Positions 1 to 5,946 of a stretch of DNA of 5,946 nt are shown piece by piece. Each line of letters opens with the position of its first letter. Within the stretch, counting starts at the first letter, position 1. This stretch comes from Cyclobacteriaceae bacterium. Lineage in GTDB: Bacteria > Bacteroidota > Bacteroidia > Cytophagales > Cyclobacteriaceae. The notes under the pieces were generated by a model, which was not told where the DNA came from, did not search any database, and saw nothing but the letters and a program-made list of their open reading frames with translations. Made by a program: the position numbers and the translations under genes. The stretch spans positions 1 to 5,946 of the forward strand of contig JAUUZS010000288.1 in assembly GCA_030589835.1 (NCBI GenBank), written 5' to 3'.

Positions 1-18
1 AGATAATGTAAAAAGAAT

Positions 19-40
19 AAAAAATCTCATTTCGAGGTTT
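19..40 (-). terminator. Weak candidate terminator after the DUF1080 gene
   Basis: Read on the minus strand, an imperfect stem (AAACCTC pairing with GAGATTT, one mismatch, five-base loop GAAAT) runs into a T-run. It lies about 35 bases past the corrected stop codon of the minus-strand DUF1080 gene, which is the right place for its terminator. The stem is short and AT-rich, so this is only a suggestion. Confidence 0.25.
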
Positions 41-74
41 ATTTATTACGGGAAACCATTTTTTAAAATTAACC

Positions 75-857
75 TTATAGCCGCATTATTTTTATATTTC
101 GATACCAGACCGCATGTCCATGATCCTGAAGTACAATTTTACCTTTTTATAGGTTCCGAAATCAGGCCAATACGTAAATTTTGTGTTGGCAATGGTTGTT
201 TTCCATTGCTCGTCCCACATGGTGGTGGTGTATAATGATCTTCCATTCATCTTTACCTCCAGGGAATTATTGTTCGAAATAATTCCCAATTGGTTCCAAT
301 CTTTTGAAATTTCAAGATCCCTTGGGCCTGCAACCAAGCTGTACAAGTCACCAACACAATTTTTCTCATCGCTACATTCCCGTTGTTCCATAATTTGAAC
401 CTCCGGTCCGGTTTGCCAGGGATAGTCATGTTCCGGGACTTCTTGCACAAACATCATGACCCCGCTGTTGCTTGGAGAGCCCACTTTCCATTCCAGCTTG
501 AGGTGAAAATTATCATATTCCTGGTCGGTGGCCAGATCGCCTCCGCCAACTGCCTGAGTCAGATCGCCAGCTCCTGGAACTGGGGTTACCATAATTTCTT
601 TTGGATTTAAATGCAAGACGCCATCATTGACTTCCCATGCTGTGCCCTCATTTTTTGCGTTGTACACATGCCAACCGTTTTTGGATTTTCCATCAAATAA
701 AAGTTGCCAAGCGGCATTTTTTTTCTTCGGAACTTAGCAGATTCTCAGTTGTAGTTGCCACAGCTTCTTTTTCGGAAATGGATTCAGTTTTTTTCTGATT
801 GTTTTGGCAACCGACAAAAAATAGTGGGATGCCAATAAAAACGAGAAGTCTTGTCAT
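75..857 (-). pseudogene. DUF1080 (3-keto-disaccharide hydrolase family) lipoprotein, split by two frameshifts
   Basis: The start ATG at 857-855 opens a lipoprotein signal peptide: MTR, a hydrophobic stretch, then lipobox FVGC with Cys17, followed by a polar linker to about residue 46. This frame stops soon after an A8 run (717-724, coding strand). One base fewer there continues as NAAWQLLFDGKSKNGWHVYN, the usual opening of a DUF1080 domain, and then GDLATDQEYDNF, LEWKVGSPSNSGVM, TGPEVQIME and KFTYWPDFGTYKK. At 144-148 the frame shifts again; one extra A restores GKIVLQDHGHAVWYRNIKI, the typical domain end, with the stop at 75-77. Corrected length is about 260 residues, normal for the family. 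DUF1080 proteins have a concanavalin-like sandwich fold, and members hydrolyse 3-keto-glycosides; as a lipoprotein it would be membrane-anchored in the envelope. As written, the longest single piece (667-92) lacks both the signal peptide and the true C-terminus. Whether the shifts are real decay or homopolymer read errors cannot be told from one sequence. The family call is secure; the state of the gene is not. Confidence 0.88.
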
Positions 858-927
858 AATTTTAATGGTTTTTGTATTTAAGTTCAAGTTTGGAAAAGAT
901 TTGACAAAAAACAATCTGAAAAATTAT

Positions 928-951
928 AAATCATTCAATCTGAATGAATTT
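928..951. repeat. Inverted repeat in the gap between the two broken genes
   Basis: TCATTCA (931-937) and TGAATGA (941-947) form a perfect 7-base inverted repeat around ATC. Adding AAA (928-930) and TTT (949-951) with one bulged A lengthens it to ten pairs. It sits about 75 bases upstream of the minus-strand lipoprotein start, in the only gene-free stretch between that gene and the peptidase relic (858-988). It could be an operator for the lipoprotein gene, a remnant terminator, or chance in AT-rich DNA. No T-run follows it closely. Confidence 0.35.
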
Positions 952-988
952 CATTTATGATAATAAAAATATCTATGAAAAACAGTAG

Positions 989-1339
989 CTTTTAAACAGA
1001 TCCTTAACTCCTTTTAGATTCCAAAGCGAAGAGCGTTCTTATTGGGAAGTGCCCGAGGTGTATTATACCATGTCTCCATTTATGCATGCCGATAAAATGA
1101 AAACTCCATTGCTATTGATTCATGGGGAAGCAGATAACAATTCTGGTACCTATCCAATGCAGAGCACCCGGTATTTCAACGCACTGATAGGGTTGGGGGC
1201 AACAGTCAGATTGGTCATGTTGCCAAAGTAAAGTCATGGTTACCGGGCAAAAGAAAGCATTCTTCACTTGCTGTGGGAGCAGGATCAATGGCTGGATAAA
1301 CATGTGAAAAGTCGTGTTGTAGAAGGTGAAATAAAATAG
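989..1339 (+). pseudogene. C-terminal relic of an S9-family (prolyl oligopeptidase / glutamyl-peptidase-like) serine peptidase
   Basis: The plus frame opens after a TAG at 986-988 and reads NRSLTPFRFQSEERSYWE, then SPFMHADKMKTPLLLIHGEA, DNNSG and GLGATVRLVMLPK. These match the last part of S9 peptidases of the glutamyl-endopeptidase type, which are usually several hundred residues long. The Asp of the triad is in HGEAD (codon 1133-1135). A TAA at 1229-1231 interrupts the frame exactly where the family normally has Glu in LPKESHGY. After it the same frame resumes with SHGYRAKESILHLLWEQDQW to the TAG at 1337-1339, carrying the triad His (1235-1237). The beta-propeller, the nucleophile Ser and most of the hydrolase domain are absent, and no start codon or leader precedes the relic. 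F-R-F in place of the usual F-G-F also suggests drift. A trace of the preceding family motif (RSGAYNR-like) may survive out of frame at about 981-1000, but this is weak. It cannot encode an active enzyme. Confidence 0.88.
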
Positions 1340-1373
1340 CAACTCCGAGCAAGAATTATATTAATTTGCACAA

Positions 1374-1991
1374 ATGGAATCAGTCAAATTCAGAATATTT
1401 GAGAGATCTGAAAAAATGGTGGTAACTCCAAATTTAATCATTCATTCCATAATTGGATTTTTACTTTTTTTATATTTTTTATCCGTAACAATTTTTGAAA
1501 ATGAAGTATTTGAACAATCCATTTTATGGATGGCCTTTACGGTTTATGCTATCGGGATAATCGTCATGATTATTAATCAATTCAGAAGAAAACCGATTAA
1601 TGGAAAACTAATAGATTATATAGAGTTTTCTAAAGATAAAATAGTAGTCAGCAAAATGAAGTATGGAATGGAGGATTTAAAGAAGATAGAAGTTTATGGT
1701 GATGACTATGTCAATAAAAGAGGTTTTTCAACTCGTTATGATTTCAATCCGCGTTTATCTAATGGTGTTGGAAATTGGATTAAGCTAAAATTGTTAAATG
1801 GCGAAACGAAAACAATTTATTTTCAATTATTCTATGAAAAAGAAATTCAAAGGATTAAGGATTTTATAATTGAGTATCATCACCATAGTAAAGTTTCTTT
1901 TTTGAGACTTATTAAATATTTAAATATTACTGATTACAACGAAATTCAAAAATTCAAAAAGGAGCTGTATTCAATCCATAAAGAAGATTGA
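1374..1991 (+). CDS. Hypothetical membrane protein, two TM helices plus possible PH-like domain
   Basis: I do not recognise this 205-residue protein. A short charged N-terminus (residues 1-18) precedes two hydrophobic helices at about 21-41 and 49-69, linked by a short acidic loop and followed by RRK (71-73). The positive-inside rule therefore puts both ends in the cytoplasm. Residues 76-170 alternate beta-type stretches (GKLIDYIEFSKDKIVVS, then NWIKLKLLNGETKTIYFQLF) and finish in a charged helix. This is the pattern of the small PH-like domains found in many two-helix bacterial membrane proteins, but that is inference from pattern only. The tail 171-205 is basic and helical. ATG 1374 is the first start in frame; an internal ATG at codon 15 (1416) would still keep both helices. 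TTAATTTG at 1361-1368 resembles the -7 promoter element but lies too close to the ATG to be convincing. In rows I counted, GC is about 20-30 percent, against roughly 35-50 percent in flanking genes, suggesting a different origin. Confidence 0.75.
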   Translation: MESVKFRIFERSEKMVVTPNLIIHSIIGFLLFLYFLSVTIFENEVFEQSILWMAFTVYAIGIIVMIINQFRRKPINGKLIDYIEFSKDKIVVSKMKYGMEDLKKIEVYGDDYVNKRGFSTRYDFNPRLSNGVGNWIKLKLLNGETKTIYFQLFYEKEIQRIKDFIIEYHHHSKVSFLRLIKYLNITDYNEIQKFKKELYSIHKED

Positions 1992-1992
1992 C

Positions 1993-2042
1993 AATAATTC
2001 CATTGGTGATATTTGTAATATCAATCTCATTTGAATTATTTT
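1993..2042 (+). terminator. Nested inverted repeat, candidate terminator of the preceding gene
   Basis: Two base after the TGA of the membrane-protein gene, AATAATTC (1993-2000) pairs perfectly with GAATTATT (2033-2040). Inside it TGATATT (2007-2013) pairs perfectly with AATATCA (2017-2023) around a three-base loop. TTTT follows at 2039-2042. The position and the double stem fit a terminator; the low GC makes it thermodynamically weak. It separates the AT-rich gene from the methyltransferase. Confidence 0.45.
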
Positions 2043-2096
2043 CTGATATCCGAATGGTTTTAGTTATGCGAGGTCATTAAATAAAAAAATCGATAA

Positions 2097-2741
2097 ATGA
2101 ATCTTGACTCAAAAAATATCAAGCAAACATATGCCGGCAAGGTGGCGGCAAAATATGATTTTTCGATGCCACCTTTTTTTGCTTCATGGAAGAAGAAAGC
2201 GTTCGATGAATCATCCCTAAAAAAGGGAGATCGGGTTTTGGTGTTTTGTTGTGGAACCGGGTTGGACTTTCCATATATCCTGGACAAGATAGGAGAGGAA
2301 GGATCGATTATCGGGGTTGATTTTTCTTCAGAAATGTTAAAAAGCGCGAAGGAAAAAATTAGAATAAACAAATGGGAAAATGTCCAGTTGGTGGAAGCTG
2401 ATATTACCAAATATGATGATACCCTACACGAAAAAGCCGATGTGGGTGTCTGTACATTGGGACTGTCAATCATTCCGGAATATAAAAAAGCATACTATAA
2501 TCTGCTTGCTCAGGTAAAGGATCAGGGTGAAATTATTATCGGCGACATGCAGCTGGCATCGGGTTGGTATGCTCGATTAAATCCGCTCACCATATTTCTG
2601 TCTAAAAAATTTGGAGGAACACACGAAGGTCATCAAAATAGTCTGGAATTAATTGAAATGATGAAAAGGGAGTTGAGTGGATTGAACAAAAAGGAGTTCT
2701 TTTTCAAATCCTATTATTATTGTATTGGAAGGAAAAAATAA
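2097..2741 (+). CDS. Class I SAM-dependent methyltransferase (UbiE / phospholipid N-methyltransferase-like)
   Basis: This 214-residue protein has the Rossmann-type methyltransferase order. Motif I is VLVFCCGTGLDFPYI (residues 47-61), where the GTG loop binds S-adenosylmethionine. An acidic residue at the end of strand 2, Asp75 in IIGVDFSSEML, would hold the ribose hydroxyls. VEADITKYD (99-107) is the adenine-contacting segment, CTLGLSIIPEY (119-129) the motif IV region and GEIIIGDMQL (144-153) a later strand. The N-terminal TYAGKVAAKYDF resembles the lid helix of UbiE and small phosphatidylethanolamine or quinone methyltransferases, so a lipid or small-molecule substrate is likely. The substrate cannot be read from sequence. 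Length is normal and the frame is intact. Motif I has Cys-Cys-Gly-Thr-Gly where Gly-Cys-Gly-Thr-Gly is common, so the first glycine is replaced by Cys51. The protein has no signal peptide and should be cytosolic, perhaps membrane-associated. It stands alone, with 105 bases before it and 164 after. I see no clear promoter or ribosome binding site for it. Confidence 0.9.
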   Translation: MNLDSKNIKQTYAGKVAAKYDFSMPPFFASWKKKAFDESSLKKGDRVLVFCCGTGLDFPYILDKIGEEGSIIGVDFSSEMLKSAKEKIRINKWENVQLVEADITKYDDTLHEKADVGVCTLGLSIIPEYKKAYYNLLAQVKDQGEIIIGDMQLASGWYARLNPLTIFLSKKFGGTHEGHQNSLELIEMMKRELSGLNKKEFFFKSYYYCIGRKK

Positions 2742-2851
2742 GTTGCATTTTCTTATCCCATAAAATTAAAATCTTCTTCAGCAATTTTTCTAATTTAACG
2801 CATCAATACTTAATTTTCACCCTTATCATTCGAAACATCAGGAAAGACAAC

Positions 2852-2880
2852 TTACTAGCTGCACTTTTTTGTTAATTTTG
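2852..2880 (+). promoter_or_regulatory. Candidate Bacteroidota-type promoter for the WG-repeat gene
   Basis: TAATTTTG at 2873-2880 matches the Bacteroidota housekeeping -7 consensus TAnnTTTG at every fixed position. TTA at 2852-2854, 18 bases upstream, is an approximate match to the -33 TTG. Transcription would begin around 2886-2888, giving a leader of about 20 bases before the GTG at 2906. The consensus is known for the phylum; its use here is inference. The rest of the gap 2742-2905 holds nothing else I can name. Confidence 0.5.
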
Positions 2881-2905
2881 TGTATGACTAATTTTTTATA
2901 AAGAC

Positions 2906-5578
2906 GTGAAGCGTGTGGAGATTAAATTGAAATTTGAAATATATATTTTTACAATCTTAGTGATGTTGTTTTTCGTTTTGGCGCCCTCACCTTTACAGGC
3001 CGAAAGCAAAAAGGCATTTAAACTGTTGGAAAAAGGCGATTACGTGAAGTTGGAGGAATTGCTGCAGAAATCCTTAGAAAAAGACAGCATTAATTCTGGT
3101 GCCAAATATGTGTACTCCTTACTTTTCCTCACCCCAAAATATCCTGATTATAGTATTGATACTGCCTATTATTTTATTAATGAGTCAATTGATAATTATG
3201 CACGGCATGATGAAAAAATCCTCGAAGATCTGGTTAAGTTAGGGATAAGTGATTCAGCTCTAGCAAAGCAAAAACGGAATGTTGAATTACAGGCATTTCT
3301 AAGAGCAAAGGAAAAACATTCCATTGATGACTATAATTTCTTTTTGACAAAGTTTGCCGGAGCGGTTCAATCGGAGGATGCCATTGCATTCAGAAATGAA
3401 ATTGCCTACAATGACGCACTTAAAAAAAATACCTACGAAGCGTTGCAGTATTTTATCATCAACTATTCCGAGGCTGTTCAGGTCGAAAATGCCAAAATAA
3501 AATATGAAGAGTTGCTTTATATTGCTAAAACCCAAGATAAGCGGCTCGAAAGTTACGTGCGGTTTTTAAGGAATAATGAAGACACACCCTTCCGGGATGA
3601 TGCTGAAAAAAATATTTTTAATATTTCTACTGCCGACAATGACCTGGACAGCTATATGACCTTCATCGAGCAATTTCCAAATAGCAAAATGAGGCGCCTG
3701 GCGCAGAACCTGATGTATCACGTGTATAAAGAGCATTCTTCGGCGCAAGGATTTACCAATAAGTTCAACATATTGGAAGAGCAGGATTCCTTGTTGAGTA
3801 TTGCGCAATCTGAAATAGGTTTTTTGATACCCATTTTTGAGATGGATAAATATGGCTTTTCGAAATTGAACGGAGAAAAGCTTATTGATTTTATCTACAC
3901 CAATATTAAGGAAGCATACTATTGTGGGAGGATTCAAGGAGATTATTTGGAAGTGGAGCTGGAGGATGAAAAAATGATTGTATCGCGAATTGGAGGTAAA
4001 ATATTTGTTGGGCAATATGATGCAGTTGAAGATTTGGGTTGTGGAGCGCTAAAGATAAAAAAGGATGGATATTTTGGGGTTTACCACAAGTCTGGATTTC
4101 CTATGATCGACTTCAATTACGAAGATGTTGGCTTGGTGGCCAACGCATTTATAAAATATAAGTTCAACGGAAAATGGGGTTTGAAAAGTTTTTCGGGCAT
4201 GGATATCCTTCCTGCGAAATTTGACGATATTTTCTCTGAGGGAAGGTTTGTTCTCGTAGAGAAAAATGGTTTGTATGCAGTTCAGAATGTAGAAAACCTG
4301 AGCAAAGCTGCTGACCTGAAAGCTCCAGGGTTAGATTTTATCTACGATGATTATGAGTTGATTTATGCTTCGCAATTATTGCTGTTTAAGGAGGACATGG
4401 AAACAGTAATGGATCTGGACCTTAAAGAGAAAATTTTATTGGGTCAGCAGAGCTTTTATGAGCTTTATGATGGATGGATGGTGAAGAAAAATAACAAGTT
4501 TAAAATCTATGACCAGATTTTCTATTCTTTATCCGATCTGGAGTTTGACAAGGTAGATATAAATAAAACGAGTGCTGCATTGAAAATCGGGAATAAATGG
4601 GGGATTTATAATTTCGAATCGAAATTTCCAACAGAATTCACCTATGATTCCGTTCGATTTTTGAGTGAGCAAATAGGGATTATAATAAAAGCAGATACCA
4701 CATTTGCGATTTTTGAAAACGATATATTAGATATTTCATATTCTACCGAAACACGCTTGCTTCGACCCACTACACTGATTGATGAAGATAAAGAGAAGTA
4801 TGCACAATATCTGCTTACCAAAACAAGCAAAGGAATTTATAAAGTGTTCAATATTTATGGCCGAAAGATCATCGATGGCAAGTATACTTCTATCGAAGCA
4901 CTTGGAGAAGAATATCTCCTGATAGAAAAATCCGGGAAAAAGGGACTTTTTCACCGCAGTGGAAAACTCGCTTTAAAAATCAAGTACGATGCAATTGGCA
5001 ATTATGATAATGCTTATGTGAGTACGCTGATCAACGGAAAATTCGGGATTTATAATTATAGAAAAAATGTGTTTCTGAGCACAAAATATGAGAAAGCTCT
5101 GAAACCTTTTGGTAACAATTATTTTATCGGCATTCAAGGTGCTGCTTTAGGTCTGGTAAATCGACAAAATGAGGAGGTGACAGGATATAGATTTGATGAA
5201 ATACTGGATTGGAATGATTCGGTAGCTTTGGTAAAAGAAGAAGAGCAATGGAATCTTTATGATATAAAAAATGACGCGTACGTATTTGAAGGGATAAGTG
5301 AGTATAGCGTACTGCGCGATGATGAGGATGAAAAAATATTAATGATTATAAAAGACAGTCAAAGCGGGATATTGAGCAATAAATCTGGCGTGGTAGTCGG
5401 GGCGTCCTTTAACGACATCATCAATATCGGTACTGTACAAAATCCGGTTTATTTTGCGGAGAAATATATTATTGAGGCAGATTTTTATGTCATCATATAC
5501 TATAATGCAGAGGGGAAAATATTGAGAAAGCAGGTATTTACTGATGAAAAAGAATATGCAAAGATATACTGTGAATGA
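2906..5578 (+). CDS. Exported WG-repeat protein with N-terminal TPR/YfiO-like helical repeats
   Basis: The protein has 890 residues. A signal peptide (basic MKRVEIKLK, hydrophobic 11-27, likely cleavage after LQA at 32) directs it out of the cytoplasm; with no lipobox Cys it is periplasmic or exported. Residues 33-135 are helical. About 141-277 holds four helical-pair repeats of 34-37 residues in the style of YfiO/TPR proteins (DYNFFLTKFAGA, EALQYFIINYSEA, LESYVRFLRNNE, LDSYMTFIEQFPNS). From about 314 to 839 run roughly a dozen WG-type beta repeats of the form G-K-[WF]-G-[ILV]-[YF], spacer, Y/F-D-x-[IV]. The clearest are KWGLKS (423-428), KWGIYN (564-569), KKGLFHRSG (678-686) and KFGIYN (712-717); YFGVY, SGIL and others are degenerate. 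WG repeats are thought to build propeller-like or extended beta scaffolds for binding; no catalytic motif is visible. GTG 2906 is the first start after the in-frame stop at 2885-2887; GTG 2915 is an alternative, and either keeps the signal peptide. The stop overlaps the next gene by four bases, implying a shared transcript. Specific role unknown. Confidence 0.88.
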   Translation: MKRVEIKLKFEIYIFTILVMLFFVLAPSPLQAESKKAFKLLEKGDYVKLEELLQKSLEKDSINSGAKYVYSLLFLTPKYPDYSIDTAYYFINESIDNYARHDEKILEDLVKLGISDSALAKQKRNVELQAFLRAKEKHSIDDYNFFLTKFAGAVQSEDAIAFRNEIAYNDALKKNTYEALQYFIINYSEAVQVENAKIKYEELLYIAKTQDKRLESYVRFLRNNEDTPFRDDAEKNIFNISTADNDLDSYMTFIEQFPNSKMRRLAQNLMYHVYKEHSSAQGFTNKFNILEEQDSLLSIAQSEIGFLIPIFEMDKYGFSKLNGEKLIDFIYTNIKEAYYCGRIQGDYLEVELEDEKMIVSRIGGKIFVGQYDAVEDLGCGALKIKKDGYFGVYHKSGFPMIDFNYEDVGLVANAFIKYKFNGKWGLKSFSGMDILPAKFDDIFSEGRFVLVEKNGLYAVQNVENLSKAADLKAPGLDFIYDDYELIYASQLLLFKEDMETVMDLDLKEKILLGQQSFYELYDGWMVKKNNKFKIYDQIFYSLSDLEFDKVDINKTSAALKIGNKWGIYNFESKFPTEFTYDSVRFLSEQIGIIIKADTTFAIFENDILDISYSTETRLLRPTTLIDEDKEKYAQYLLTKTSKGIYKVFNIYGRKIIDGKYTSIEALGEEYLLIEKSGKKGLFHRSGKLALKIKYDAIGNYDNAYVSTLINGKFGIYNYRKNVFLSTKYEKALKPFGNNYFIGIQGAALGLVNRQNEEVTGYRFDEILDWNDSVALVKEEEQWNLYDIKNDAYVFEGISEYSVLRDDEDEKILMIIKDSQSGILSNKSGVVVGASFNDIINIGTVQNPVYFAEKYIIEADFYVIIYYNAEGKILRKQVFTDEKEYAKIYCE

Positions 5579-5946
5579 CGCTTATGGCAGACTATTATAA
5601 TATCTCCATCATTGGATCGGGAAATGTCGCGTGGCATTTGGCTCCTGAGCTGGAAAATGCCGGTCATCGAATTATAGAAGTTTACAGTAGAAGTAAGCAG
5701 AAAGCCAAAAAATTACAAAACCGCTTATACCATGCAGAGCTGAATACAGACCTGGATTTTTCGAGGTCTCAGGCTGAAATTTTTATACTCTGCATCTCTG
5801 ATGATGCCATTGAAGAAGTCGCACAGGAAATTGTCTTGCCTGATCATGCCATTCTCATTCATACTTCCGGTAGTCAATCGATTAGCATGCTTGGGTATGC
5901 AGCGACCGAAAATATTGGCGTATTTTATCCATTACAAACATTTACC
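5575..5946 (+). CDS. DUF2520 / Rossmann-like NAD(P)-binding oxidoreductase, N-terminal part (runs off window)
   Basis: An open frame of 124 codons continues past the window edge. It begins with a Rossmann fold: ISIIGSGNVAWHLAPEL (residues 10-26) carries the GxGxxA dinucleotide loop (14-19), and EVYSRS (35-40) ends strand 2, where a Ser/Arg pair would favour NADP over NAD. AEIFILCISDDAIEEVA (67-83), AILIHTSGS (92-100) and IGVFYPLQTF (114-123) follow. This series is characteristic of the Rossmann-like plus DUF2520 proteins that are widespread in Bacteroidota and related to pyrroline-5-carboxylate reductase and F420/NADP oxidoreductases. The substrate of the family is not established to my knowledge. 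The missing part should hold the rest of the cofactor domain and the helical DUF2520 domain. ATG 5575 overlaps the stop of the WG gene (ATGA), suggesting translational coupling; ATG 5584 (MADYYN) is an equally good start. Cytosolic. Confidence 0.9.
   Translation, partial: MTLMADYYNISIIGSGNVAWHLAPELENAGHRIIEVYSRSKQKAKKLQNRLYHAELNTDLDFSRSQAEIFILCISDDAIEEVAQEIVLPDHAILIHTSGSQSISMLGYAATENIGVFYPLQTFT

Noticed and set aside
183..610. Plus-strand open frames opposite the DUF1080 gene.
   Set aside because: The opposite strand encodes clear DUF1080 sequence throughout; these are shadows.
92..667. A stand-alone 191-residue protein starting at GTG 667 on the minus strand.
   Set aside because: The domain clearly continues upstream (WQLLFDGKS...) and its end lies in another frame; the GTG codes an internal Val of the frameshifted lipoprotein.
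693..914. A 73-residue minus-strand protein starting at 914.
   Set aside because: The first 19 codons are not signal-peptide-like. The ATG at 857 gives a proper lipoprotein leader, and the 3' part is frameshifted read-through.
1112..1342. Minus-strand open frame across the peptidase relic.
   Set aside because: It is antisense to recognisable peptidase codons and has no family features.
1361..1368. TTAATTTG as a promoter -7 element for the membrane-protein gene.
   Set aside because: It has one mismatch, no TTG at the proper spacing, and would start transcription on the ATG itself.
2060..2473. Minus-strand open frame opposite the methyltransferase start.
   Set aside because: It is a shadow of an intact, well-conserved plus-strand gene.
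2742..2850. Possible terminator or small RNA after the methyltransferase.
   Set aside because: Only short A/T stems (such as AAATTA with TAATTT) are present and no U-tract follows a credible hairpin.
3566..4015. Minus-strand open frame of 149 codons inside the WG-repeat gene.
   Set aside because: It is antisense to a continuous 890-codon frame; the composition and sequence look like a random shadow.

Overview
The window looks like a piece of a Bacteroidota chromosome, most likely from the Cytophagales side of the phylum. The grounds are moderate-to-low GC, little sign of Shine-Dalgarno sequences, a match to the Bacteroidota -7 promoter consensus TAnnTTTG, and the protein families present: a lipoprotein DUF1080 hydrolase, an S9 glutamyl-peptidase-like relic, a large WG-repeat protein and a DUF2520 Rossmann protein. 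The genus is inference; nothing here fixes it.

Left part (1-1339) is a zone of broken genes. On the minus strand, 75-857 encodes a lipoprotein with a DUF1080 (3-keto-disaccharide hydrolase) domain. It is read in three frames: two single-base shifts, both in A/T runs (717-724 and 144-148), split it, and the recognisable protein returns when both are corrected. On the plus strand, 989-1339 is the last ~115 codons of an S9-family serine peptidase. The rest of that gene is gone, and an in-frame TAA lies just before the catalytic-His motif.

Middle part (1340-2741): a very AT-rich gene (1374-1991) for an unrecognised protein with two membrane helices and a possible PH-like tail ends in a nested inverted repeat that may be a terminator. 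It is followed by an intact class I SAM-dependent methyltransferase (2097-2741) resembling small UbiE/phospholipid-methyltransferase-type enzymes.

Right part (2742-5946): behind a plausible Bacteroidota-type promoter, an 890-residue exported protein (2906-5578) combines a helical TPR/YfiO-like repeat region with about a dozen degenerate WG repeats. Its stop codon overlaps the start of a DUF2520/Rossmann NAD(P)-dependent oxidoreductase-like gene (5575 to the window edge, partial), so these two are probably co-transcribed. I see no RNA gene, CRISPR array, transposase or clear novel system. The most notable points are the two frameshifts and the gene relic next to an AT-rich orphan.
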